Positions 36,755 to 46,383 of a stretch of 64,000 nucleotides of DNA are shown piece by piece. Position 1 is the stretch's first letter; every line of letters starts with the position of its first letter. Origin of the DNA: Berberis thunbergii (taxonomy: Eukaryota; Streptophyta; Magnoliopsida; Ranunculales; Berberidaceae); assembly GCA_003290165.1 (NCBI GenBank), contig QNQO01002087.1:96854-160853 (forward strand). Reading direction: 5' to 3'. The notes beneath the pieces were generated by a model. It was not told where the DNA came from, did no database searches, and saw nothing but the letters and a program-made list of their open reading frames with translations. A program made the translations under genes and the position numbers.

Positions 36755-37010
36755 GTTACTACGGTTTTTAGCCGTTGCTAAAGTTAGCCACGGTTTAAAA
36801 CCGTTGCTAAATTTGTTTTTGCAACGGTTTTTAGCCGTTGCTAAAGCTAGCCACGGTTTAGAACCGTTGCTAAATTTTTTTGTTGCAACGGTTTTGAACC
36901 GTTGCTAGCTCTAGCCACGGTTTAAAACCGTTGCTAAATTTGTTTGTTGCCACGGTTTTGAGCCGTTGCTATATCAAATACACCAACGGTTTAAAACCGT
37001 GGGCAGCGCG
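36755..37010. repeat. Right subterminal repeat array of the CACTA element
   Basis: About ten copies of gcaacggTTTTtaNccgttgc/gccacggTTTaaaaccgttgc, the same family as at the left end, next to the terminus GGTGTAGTG. Confidence 0.85.
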
Positions 37011-37043
37011 GCGTAGCTAAATGGCCCTTTTGGTGTAGTGTGT

Positions 37044-37812
37044 GTTTCAGCCAAGGTAGGCCAGAGTTCGCTTCATGATATTAATAGAAAAATTATCTTT
37101 AACCCATTTAGCGCGGATCTTCAGACACATGTCTAAAAAAGCTGAAATTTTGACATATTGTTTCTGATTTTTGTTTTTAATTTGTATTTCTCAAATTTCA
37201 ACTGAAACAAAGCAAAAATGATATAGCTTTCATTTAGTCATGTGTATGTAGTGCTTAATTTATAATGAAAACTAAGGAGGTCCTCCTAGATTTGTACAAA
37301 TAAGATTTATCCCTTATGTACCAATAATAAAATTAGATTTATTTTTCATTCAACCAAAACACATCGTCAATGGTAGTATTGGTGGAGGAATCTAAGTCTA
37401 GCAATAAGATTGTTTGAAATTATTTGGTTAGACAATCTTCCAGAAATTTGTTCCATATTTGGATTTGAAAAACACTGAATTAGAGACAACTTCTAGGAAG
37501 CACTGATACAACAAAAAAATCCTATGTACCCATGTCGAATACACCTCGGATACCCGCTAAATATAGTCAACGGGTGTATCTCATAGTCAATGGCTACCCC
37601 CCCCCCCCGGCAGATATAGCCAAACATTATTTTCCCTGTTTTGCTTTGCAAATTGTGATATTACGGTGGGATATGAAACTATTTTGTGAGAAGTTCATGT
37701 TTAGGATGCATAAATTTATGTTTTCTGATATTCTTTTGGTGTTTACAAATAAATAAAATCTAATCGTGTGACTTTGGTGTTTATACATTTATGTTTATGG
37801 TTTATAAATATG
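37044..37812. other. Spacer between two CACTA elements
   Basis: About 770 bp of AT-rich sequence with a run of 12 C at 37597-37608. No gene or element recognised. Confidence 0.5.
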
Positions 37813-37953
37813 CACTACACCAAAAAACCTGTTTAGCTACAGGGAGGTAGCCACGGCTTTAAGCCGTTGGTTTATTTGCCACGGCTAAAAACCGTGGCTA
37901 TAACGGCCAACGGTTTAAAACCGTGGCTAAAAAATAAAACTGTGGCAAAAAAA
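37813..37953 (+). mobile_element. CACTA terminus, interrupted
   Basis: Begins CACTACACCAAAAAACC and continues with subterminal repeats (gccacggctttaagccgttgg and relatives). It resembles the right end of the 27-kb element read inward (tttagctac). After 141 bp it runs into a second CACTACACC start, so it is either a truncated element or one in which another inserted. Confidence 0.75.
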
Positions 37954-38094
37954 CACTACACCAAAAGGGTTGCTACCCAACGGTTTAAAACCATAGATAT
38001 AAGACCAATCACTTTCGCGCTTTGGAGGGAGCAGTTTCGCGCTTTAGCGAAAAAAATTGGGGAAAAACATATTCTCACTCTCTCCATACCTCCT

Positions 38095-38573
38095 CTTCAC
38101 AAGCACTACTGATTCTCGAAGTAGAGAAGAAGAAGGACGAAAGAAGGAGAGGACGATAGAAGAAGAAGAAAAAGAAAAAAAAGAAAGTTTGAGAAGGTAA
38201 GATCTCCTTCTTCTTCTTTAGATCTCCTTCTTATTTAGATTTTTCCTTCTCAAACTTTTCTTATCCTTATTCTTCTTTAGATCTTGAGAGAACCGAACTG
38301 AAGAAGAACATGAAATTGGTTCAGATCTCCTTCCAGGTATGATCCTTTTTTTTGTTTAGATCTCTTCTTCTTCTTCAGATCTATTTCAAATTTTTTTTCT
38401 TCTTTCAGCAAAGCAAAACAGTTTGATTTTTTTTGTTGATCTCTTCTTTTTATTTTTTTTTCTTCTTTCAGCAAAGCAAACCCTAGAACTCACTTTCTTT
38501 TTTTCTCCAGCTCGATTTCTAAAGAGGAGAAGAAGAAGACTAAGAGAACCACTCAAAACAACAGGTAAGATAT
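38095..38573 (+). promoter_or_regulatory. Pyrimidine/purine-rich leader with splice donors
   Basis: A stretch of gaagaagaag and cttcttctt repeats with donor-like gagaag/gtaagatct near 38193 and aacaacag/gtaagata near 38570. As at 36455 on the other strand, it is just inside the CACTA terminus and upstream of every captured exon, so it may be the 5' untranslated part of a chimeric transcript. Open frames here are low-complexity. Confidence 0.4.
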
Positions 38574-38678
38574 TCAACATTCTCTCATTTCCTGTCTTTG
38601 TTCATTGCCTCATTGGATTGTAAACAACATATGGGTGACATTCTAATTGGGGTGCTGGGGTGTTTGTGTGTTTGGCAG

Positions 38679-38781
38679 GTGTTGGAGGTCAGGTACATTT
38701 CCTCTATGTGATGGAACTCATGTGAAGCACAACAAAGACAATAGAGATAATGTTGGTCCTTTGCTATTGAAGAAGCAGTAG
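38679..38781 (+). pseudogene. Captured CDGSH iron-sulfur (NEET) protein last exon
   Basis: After a ttggcag acceptor the frame reads [20 protein letters not shown], then [10 protein letters not shown] and a stop at 38779. It matches the C-terminal half of the plant NEET protein (At5g51720 type), which binds a [2Fe-2S] cluster through Cys-Cys-Cys-His in the CDGSH motif. Here the motif reads CDGTH, keeping Cys and His; only the last part of the cluster ligand set lies in this exon. The stop codon would end translation of a chimeric transcript. Confidence 0.75.
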
Positions 38782-39461
38782 AAGAACTACTTGGTGAGTA
38801 ATGGGTCTTCTTTAATTTTTTGAGACTTTTGTTAAGCACTAATGTTTATTATGTACAAGGGAGCATTTCAATTGGAGGGATTTGAGTCTGCTACTATGTA
38901 TAGACCATCAACACGATTTACTCAATAGTCTTCTTTAGCCATGTCTGTGTGTTTGTATTGTTATGAGCATGATCATTTGGGTATTCTAGCTTAATTGGTT
39001 TAAATGTTTTTTAGCTTAATTGCAAAAGAGGTAATGAAACAAAGAAACATATACTCAATTGGCTTCAATAGCAATATATTGTATCCATGGGTTGGGAAAA
39101 TTTAAGCTTTAGACTTCGATTTTAATATGAAAAGTGGACTACTCTTAAGATTTAAAATTCATTTTAACTATGAAAATTTGGAAAGTGCATATAATTTTAT
39201 AGCAAGCAAAAGTCCTCTCTTTTAGTAGATGTCAATAATTGATTATACAAGTCTCTATAATGTGTGTGTAATTTCTCTCATGATTGCTCTTATGTTTCTG
39301 TAGTCTAGATTTGTTCCACTTGTGAAAAGTGTAGAATCTGCCTTTCTACTCACCTTGCAACTCTTTAGGCAACATTTGGTTTTAAGACATTCACTTAGAA
39401 GCAGTATTAGTTTTTCAGGAATGAACAATTTACATAGCTGACAATTTGGTTTGGGTTTCAG
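38782..39461. other. Intron-like spacer
   Basis: Begins shortly after the NEET stop with a good donor (actacttg/gtgagt, 38794). AT-rich, no motif recognised until the next acceptor at 39461. Confidence 0.45.
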
Positions 39462-39759
39462 GTTTCAAAGAAGCAATTTCACTGTGATGGATGTGGAGTT
39501 TGTAGGTTGAATCCTCTATCCTTGCTCCATACAATGTTTTTTTGTAGTAATTATTCAAAATTTGAATAATCTGAAGTTTTTTATCTTATGTTTTTGCTGT
39601 TACAGAATCGGAGGCGAAGAGAACTTCATCCACTGCAATAAATGTGGTAAGTAAGCTACTTGAGTGGTCATTCTTCCTAGGTTTCATGTTTTCAGTTATT
39701 GTAAACTAATTGGTGTTGTCTAGCGTGATGATCTCTTGTTCAGAATGTTGTTACGCAAG
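39462..39759 (+). pseudogene. Captured CHY/CTCHY zinc-finger (RCHY1/MIEL1-like) fragment
   Basis: Three short exons: 39462-39505 (VSKKQFHCDGCGVCR), 39606-39646 (IGGEENFIHCNKC) and 39744-39759 (CCYA). All have AG/GT borders and join in frame. HCDGCGVCRIGG...HCNKC..CY is the CTCHY-type zinc finger that precedes the RING in RCHY1/Pirh2-like E3 ligases (Arabidopsis MIEL1 group). The RING itself is absent. The zinc-ligand cysteines and histidines in this part look intact. Confidence 0.75.
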
Positions 39760-40201
39760 GTATTCCTTCACTTGAATAATTTATATTTTTGTTTCTTTCG
39801 AACTGCTAGATCGACTGATTAGTGCAAAAAATCATCAACACTGAGACAAGTTTGGAAGATAATGAATTTTTAAAAGGTTTTGTCTACGGATAGAAGATAA
39901 TAAATTTTTTTTTCTTCTAGATTTTGTAGTTCAGTTGTCCAAGTGTAAAATTTTATATATTTTCTTATTTCGTTTTAGAGAATTAAGTTGCTTCTTGGAG
40001 GTTTAAGGTAAGATCTAGTGTCCTGTCCTCAGTATGTGCTAAATGTAGTTGCACTTGATTGTGCTCGTCTTTAGGATGAATTTGATCAGTTCCTTTTGTA
40101 AGTTATAATGTGGATTAGTTATGTGTGTTGTTGATTTACCAAATGCAATTTTATTAGGTCTACCTTGAATTCTTATTGATTTCATTTTTTTGATAATGCA
40201 G

Positions 40202-42240
40202 GCCAAACCCTTGAAGTCTTTGAATGGCCAAGTGTGTCAGATCTGTGGAGATACCGTTGGGGTCACTGCCACAGGGGACGTATTTGTTGCTTGCAACGAG
40301 TGCGCCTATCTAGTTTGTCGGGCCTGTTATGAATATGAAAGAAGAGATGGGAATCAGTCTCGCCCTCAGTGCAAGACTAGGTACAAAAGACACAAAGGTT
40401 GCCCTGTTGTTTTATACTTATGCCTATTATTAGTTCCGAAGGCATGGCTTTATGCAATTTTGATTTGATAATTTTTGTTCCATTCTGTCTTGCCATCATT
40501 TGGTTGAAATCTGATTTCGCTCTACTAAATTTAGTGAGTCCTAGAGTGGACGGAGATGATGATGAGGACGATGTTGAAGACTTGGAGAATGAGTTCAACT
40601 ACAGCAATGGGAAAACAATGCGTCCATGGCAAGGAGAAGATGTTGATCTTTCTTCTTCTTCTAGACACGAGTCTCAACCCATTCCACCTCTCACCAATGG
40701 ACTATCGGTACGTCAGTCAACCAACATGTATCCTTGTATTTGGTAATATCTGCATATGAATGATTGTTATGTTCAGTTTTCTAGTAATTATTATTGGCAC
40801 CAAGATAGAGACGTTTGTGTTAATGTTAGTCTGTAAGTATCAAGTTCTATTGAATTGATGATTCTCCGATTATATTAACTGGTGAGAATGATCTGTGCTA
40901 CTGCTTGCATTCTAAACCAATGAACCCAAACCCTCGCCTCAATACACCCTGACACTATAGACAACGGAACTTTATTTTTCATGGTTCTTGCATTTTCTGC
41001 AATCAGTGTTTAAGATTTGAATCTTAACACCAAACTTCATAATTTTTTTTTGTAACTACACGAGCAACTAGTTAGTTGGTTTTAAGTAGGTTAATTACAT
41101 CATTAGTTTTATTTTTTTGAGGTAAGGTAAAAAGTTTTCTGAAAGGAGAGAAAACAGATACGATAAAGACCCAACATCTTGAAGGAGAATACTTGGGCGA
41201 GCTTGGAGTCATAGAACTCTGGTTCATTTTTACTAAGCACAGTTAGACAATGTGATTGATTTGGTACTAAACATGCAAATACATGGATGTGCATCAGACA
41301 TCAACTCTGTTTTGCATGATATTGCAAATTCTGTATGTTACTAATAGATTTTCCAATTTTCAGTTTTAGCTTATTTAGCATCCCATACATCTTAGTACTT
41401 TTCTGTTATTATTTATTAATTAATTAATTAATTTTAATTTTCTTTTTTAAATTTTCATGAAAAGTCCAAATAATTGAAGAAGTTGGAATAAGGTTAGTTA
41501 CTTATCCACACATTCAATTTTATTTAGGTCTCACTCTCTGGGGAAATACCTGGGACACCTGACAACCGATCTGTGCGAACTACAAACTCAGGTCCTTTGG
41601 GTAATGGTGAAAAGCACGGGCATTCACTTTCTTATATTGATCCAAGCACACCAAGTATTTTGTAAACTTTATGCTCTTAGAACAAGTTTGAAACAAACTT
41701 TCTCTGAAACCCATTTACTTATTTGAACATTCTTTTAATAGTGTTTTCTGTTAATATGATAACAGTTCCTATTAGGATTGTGGATCCATCAAAGGATTCG
41801 AATTCTTATGGACTTGGAAATATTGACTGGAAAGAAAGAGTCGAAGGGTGGAAACTTAAACAGAAGAAAAATATGATGCAAGTGAGCAGAAAATACGTTG
41901 ATGGGAAAGGTGACATGGAAGGCACTGGTTCAAATTGGGGAAGACCTGCAAATGTTAGAGCTTCACTGTGATATAGTTCAGCTGACGCAGATTTGAGCCT
42001 GTGTTGTGTTTTAGAATTTTTTTCGTTTCATGAGATCAGTGTGTTTAATATGATCATCTGCTGCAGGCCTGATGGCTCGTCAACCTTTGAGTTGCATAGT
42101 GCCTATTTCTTCTTCCCACCTCACATCTTACCGCATTGTGATCATACTCCGGCTTATCATCTTGGGGTTTTTCTTGCAATATCGTGTGACCCACCCTGTT
42201 AAGGATGCTTACCCTCTGTGGCTGACATCTGTTATTTGCT
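40202..42240 (+). pseudogene. Captured cellulose synthase A (CesA3-like) N-terminal fragment, five exons
   Basis: Exons: 40202-40397 ([20 protein letters not shown] zinc finger), 40535-40707 (acidic [16 protein letters not shown]), 41528-41654 (SGEIPGTPDNRSVRTT), 41766-41953 ([28 protein letters not shown]) and 42067-42240 ([18 protein letters not shown], first membrane helix). It matches CesA3-type subunits of the plasma-membrane cellulose synthase complex. It is clearly broken: a zinc-finger Cys is Arg (QSRPQCKT for QSCPQCKT), exon 4 seems to have an extra T (aaattgggg), exon 5 lacks about 2 nt near its start, and homology stops within exon 5. The glycosyltransferase domain (D,D,D,QxxRW) is absent. 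Confidence 0.88.
40708..41527. other. Long intron of the CesA fragment
   Basis: Between donor atcg/gtacgt and acceptor tatttag. AT-rich; includes a (TTAA)n-like stretch near 41412-41432. No nested gene. Confidence 0.5.
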
Positions 42241-42323
42241 AACACCTTGTTGTCAATTATGTGTACTTGCAATTAATTTATGTTTTATACTTAAAATGCG
42301 TGAACTGTGTGCTGAGGCTCTGA

Positions 42324-43012
42324 ATGTGGCTTGTTCAACTGCTAATGGCACTTGATTACTTGTACATGAGACATATTCTATACCATGATGTCAACGTAAC
42401 TTTTTGTGCTGGAGGCACAACCTATGGTGTTAGTTGTGAAATATTTGAACCTATATGTACTGACAGTGTTCCATGATTCCTCAGTGTTCAAATATTTTCT
42501 TGACAAAAGATCAAGACCTACGTCTAGGTAAAAGACTCTTTTATTTTTAAAATGTTCTATCCAATGAATATAATCTATAAGTTTGTTAAACCACCTATTG
42601 TGAATGCTTTTTTCTCTATGTCGCATGATTGAAGTTTTATTAGATTACTATTTGACTTGCAGGTGATTTTGGACTTGCGAAGATGTTGACTTCAGATGAA
42701 CTTGCTTACTCTGTGAGTAATTTCAATGATAAAACTAGTCCTCCAACTAAGACATTTGCATGAATGACTGCGTAAGTAACAAGGACTGCCACTGAAATGC
42801 AGGTGGTGGGAACTCCAACCTATATGTGCCCTAAACTTCTCTCTGATATTCCTTATGGTACTAAATCAGATATCTATTCCTTAGGTACATTACCTTTACT
42901 CTACATATGTTTTGCAATGACCTTTTAAGTTGTTTATATGTGGAATTTTTTGCATTATGCAGGATGTTGTATATATGAAATGACTACTCTAAAACCTACA
43001 TTTAAAGCCTTT
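42324..43012 (+). pseudogene. Captured NEK-family protein kinase fragment, five exons
   Basis: Exons: 42324-42395 (MWLVQLLMALDYLYMRHI), 42485-42527 (CSNIFLTKDQDLRL), 42663-42712 (GDFGLAKMLTSDELAYS), 42803-42884 ([19 protein letters not shown], then TKSDIYSLG) and 42963-43012 (CCIYEMTTLKPTFKAF). This is the catalytic loop through subdomain IX of plant NIMA-related kinases. DFG and the activation-segment GTP.YMCP are kept. However, the catalytic loop reads YHDVN where the family has HRDVK: the HRD Arg and the catalytic Lys are both replaced. The family's APE-like PELL is PKLL here. The ATP-binding lobe is missing. A dead, captured piece with all splice sites preserved. Confidence 0.85.
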
Positions 43013-43459
43013 GTAAGTTGCTGAAACTCTTTCTTGAAATTCAATAAGTTGGATTGATGACCCAACTTTGTTATTATTGATTATAATAAGCACTTTTTTT
43101 TGGTTCAAGGTGTCTCTCCCTAGTTTGTTGTTGTTGATGTTTGGTTTAGGCTTTTTTATTAAGCAATAAATGAAAGTGATCAAACCCTTAACCCCATTTT
43201 TAATTTCTCTCTCTCACTCACTAAAACCAAGCTCTTCTCTTGTTCTTCACTTCCCTTGTTTGAAACATTTTTGGTACATTTGTGAGATAAGAGATTAATA
43301 TATTTGTATTATAAAGAGCTGACGCTTTTGTTGGAAGGAAAATGGGTTTGTTGGATTTGGTGTTTGAAAAAGATGGTAGGAGGAGGTTCATCAAACACAA
43401 AGATAGTGATGCAGGAGGAGGTTCATTGCTGATAACAAAAAGTTGATTGATTTCTAGTC
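43013..43459. other. Spacer, nothing recognised
   Basis: Follows the last NEK donor (ccttt/gtaag). AT-rich with a CT-rich patch near 43206-43260. A minus-strand open frame (43221-43484) shows no recognisable domain. Confidence 0.4.
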
Positions 43460-43561
43460 TGACTCGGAATATTCTGCCAAGCACGAAGCGGTCAAAAGTT
43501 CATTCAGGAAGTTTTTAAAGCAAATCGGAGCCAGCGGATATCTCATTCTATGTGGGGACAG
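43460..43561 (+). pseudogene. Probable Mur-ligase-like exon fragment
   Basis: The plus frame reads EYSAKHEAVKSSFRKFLKQI then GASGYLILCGD, ending at a donor (gggacag/gtacaa). This resembles the central-domain segment of MurC-type ligases ('...D.EAVK..F.KF..QI..GG.L..CGD'), which plants have as Mur-ligase-family proteins. Assignment is from pattern memory over about 30 residues and is not secure. Confidence 0.4.
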
Positions 43562-43663
43562 GTACAAATAATTGCTTCCTTATTGCCTATTTGTATATGT
43601 TATGTACTATGAAACAAGGGTATGTGTTATATTATTTTCTCATTTTAGCAAGATGGGAATCTA

Positions 43664-44171
43664 TCTAACATTTCACATTGGTTTTTCCACTGTTCATGAA
43701 CAGTAATTTTAGTGTGTTTTTCCTACGTGGCAACACTTATGTAATTGGCAAAGTTAAGGAAAAAAAAATCCCGATAGGTTTCCTCTCCCTCTCCTTTCCC
43801 CTCTCTTCCTCTACCCAAACAAGCATTGAAGAAGAAGGAAGAAGCTCTACATCTCCTCCTCTGAAGTTGTTTCTTCTTCTTCTTCTTCTTCATCTTCTTC
43901 CATTCTCTTCTTCCTCTCGCCCTCTCGCAGAGCATCCCCTCTCGCAGCCCCTCGCAGAGAGGATCTCAAGTTCTTCAGCCCCTTTCTTGGTTGTTTCTTC
44001 TTTTTCTTCTTCTTCCATTCTCTTCTTCCTCTCGCAGCCCTCTCGCAGAGCATCCCCTCTCGCAGAGAGGATCTCAAGTTCTTCATAACATTCCTCTCTT
44101 CCAGGTATCTCACATTCCTCTCTTCTCTTCAAATCGATTTTTTTCGGTCTTATAACTCTGAAAAGATTGTT

Positions 44172-44203
<32 letters not shown>

Positions 44204-44256
44204 ACGGGAGTACGAAAACATCCTATTGAATTTGATAGAGACCCAACTGATTGCTC
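43664..44256 (+). repeat. L module, copy 1
   Basis: Starts atctaacatttcacattgg, then the palindrome ctgttcatgaacag, tcctacgtggc, a C/T-rich stretch with an internal ~120-bp tandem duplication (ctcgcag...gagaggatctc), and a (GAT)n run at about 44178-44203. No stable reading frame between copies. Confidence 0.8.
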
Positions 44257-46383
44257 CACCATCCATTCTTACACTCCCACCACTTTCTTATTCGAATTTG
44301 ATGGAGTGAGGGGTATTTGATGGAGAACACTAATTGCTCAACCTTACTGTTTTCTTCTTCTTCTTTTCATTTCCTCTGTCGGGTGTGTTTGATGGAGTGA
44401 GGGGTGAAGAGGGTTTCAGTGCTGGTGCAATTTGGGTGATTGAACCCATTTTTTGTTTAGGGTGATGGTGGTGAGGTCGATTGTGGTTGGCAGTGGTGGC
44501 GAGCTCGATTGTTGATTAGGGATGGTGGTTGTGAGATTGGTTGGGAGTGGGATGGGGCGGCGAGGTTCAGAAATGGTGGCGGTGGCGAACTCATATTGGA
44601 AGTGGTAGTGTGAGGTTGATTATGGGAGGTGATGTGGTTCAGTTGGAGAGATTGAAGGTGGTCCAATGGTTGGTTGGAGTGGTGTTGGTTCAGTTGTGAG
44701 AACAAAGAGAAGAGATACGATTTCTTCTCACGCAGGTGGACTGTAAGTAGCAGCTCTCTTTCTTCTCACGCAGTTCTTCTCCCTTTCATCTCTTGCAATT
44801 TGTTGATTAAGGGCTTCCTTTCACTCTTTTTTTAATCTTTAGGGTTTCTTTGTTATGTTGAATTATTTGGTTGCCAATCTCGACTCTTATTTCCACTATA
44901 TCTGTGCAATGTGTTGATTCTATGCAATTTATTTCTTCATAATGGCACAATGGTATGAGTTGATTTGGTTTGTTTTTCTTCTCCATTTCATCCCTTTCAT
45001 CTCTAGCAATTTGTTAATTTAGGGCTTATTTTAACCACTCTTTTAATCTTTAATCTCTAAATTTGTTGCGAATCTTCTGCAGTTTTGTCTCACATTTCTC
45101 CCTCTCATGTAGCTATCTCTGTTCAATGCATTGATTCTCTACAATTTTTGAAAAATGGGTTGATTATTTTGTGACAAAGGCACAATGGGTTGATTTTTTC
45201 TCGCACAACTCCTTCTTTCTTTCGATTCACCCGCCATCTTCGAGTAAGGTAAATTTCTATAGTTTATACGATTTGATGTTTTTAGTGTCTAAAGTGAGTT
45301 GTATTGAATTTGAGGTTTATTGGTTATTGAATTGCTGCAAATTCATGATTTGTATTCATTCTCATCTATGTAGATCATAATTTGGTCATGAATATGTTTT
45401 TTTCGGTGTGTTTGTCCTACGTGGCACCACTCATCTATGGGTGTGTTTGTCCTACGTGGCACCACTTATGTAATTGGCATAAGTTAAGTAAAAAAAAAAA
45501 ATCCCGATAGGTTTCCTCTCCCTCTCCTTTCCCCTCTCTTCCTCTACCCAAACAAGCATTGAAGAAGAAGGAAGAAGCTCCTCTTCCTCTACATCTCCTC
45601 CTCTGAAGTTGTTTCTTCTTCTTCTTCTTCCATTCGCTTCTTCCTCTCGCAGCCCTCTCGCAGAGCAGCCCCTCCGCAGCCCCTCGCAGAGAGGATCTCA
45701 AGTTCTTCAGCCCCTTTCTTGGTTGTTTCTTCTTCTTCTTCCATTCTCTTCTTCCTCTCGCAACCCTCTCGCAGAGCATCCCCTCTCGCAGAGAGGATCT
45801 CAAGTTCTTCATAACATTCCTCTCTTCTCTTCAAATCGATTTTTTTTCGGTCTTATAACTCTGAAAAGATTGTGGGGAAGTACGAAATCAATGCTCCAAA
45901 GGGTGTTGCGGTTGGATCTGTGGAGGATGTTCGAAATGCGATTCAGGATGTTTTCCCCAAGGAAAATGAAGTGAGTTCACTGTTTCTATCTCTTCCTTCA
46001 AGTAGTAAAGTTGAATTTTTTTTAATATGTGAGTGATTTGCAATGCAGTTGGTGGTTAAGAGTCAAATTCTTGCTGGTGGAAGAGGTTTGGGGACCTTCA
46101 AGAGTGGGCTCAAAGGTGAAGTGCACATTGTTAAGACTAATGAAGTTGAAGATATAGCTGTAATCAATTACTTATTGCGTTTATGAATGAAATTCAAAGT
46201 AATGGTTTTATGATGATTTTATGATTTTGTTTGAAAACTGTATTTTTTTAAAAGCATGTTGATATTGTCTTAGTTAGTGTTCATATGACCAAGAAGTTGT
46301 TTATAATTTCTAAATATGTTGCCTTGCTATTGCATTTTCATTTCAAATGTGTCATTGTGCAGTTTAATCATTATAGTTTACTT
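44257..46383 (+). repeat. 2.13-kb core-SUCLA unit 1
   Basis: From caccatccattcttacac to the next occurrence. The core half (44257 to about 45400) is G/T-rich then AT-rich, and I recognise no gene in it. The second half starts with two tcctacgtggcaccac motifs (near 45415 and 45450), a cttcttctt leader and the succinyl-CoA ligase exons. Confidence 0.88.
45868..46159 (+). pseudogene. Succinyl-CoA ligase beta subunit fragment, copy 1
   Basis: Exon 45868-45970 (GKYEINAPKGVAVGSVEDV, NAIQDVFPKENE) and exon 46049-46159 ([32 protein letters not shown]), with gtgagt donor and gcag acceptor between them. This matches the N-terminal ATP-grasp part of the mitochondrial ADP-forming succinyl-CoA ligase beta subunit (TCA cycle), where [21 protein letters not shown] is highly conserved. 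The family's KGGVHIVK reads KGEVHIVK. The rest of the ATP-grasp fold and the CoA-ligase domain are missing. Frames upstream come from the leader, not from the mitochondrial presequence. Confidence 0.85.

Larger units (their letters stand above)
9729..37040 (-). mobile_element. 27.3-kb CACTA transposon carrying host gene fragments (Pack-CACTA type)
   Basis: It starts CACTACACCAAAAA at 9729 and ends TTTTGGTGTAGTG at 37040. The 3-bp direct repeat TGT (9726-9728 and 37041-37043) is the CACTA duplication length. Both ends carry arrays of the same palindromic subterminal repeat (gcaacggTTTTaaNccgtggc). Inside, on the minus strand in order from the right end, lie a pyrimidine-rich leader, AAA-ATPase exons, Mut7-C exons, a urease exon, an unidentified exon and coiled-coil exons. 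No TNP1/TNP2-type transposase was recognised, so it is probably non-autonomous. Two younger insertions, a hAT element and an LTR array, account for about 17 kb of its length. Confidence 0.88.

Noticed and set aside
37041..37812. Possible host gene between the two large CACTA elements
   Set aside because: Only a 74-codon frame beside a C-run; no domain, splice pattern or promoter features.
40399..40759. Longer open frames through the first CesA intron
   Set aside because: They read through an intron bounded by clear splice sites; the CesA homology switches frame exactly at those sites.
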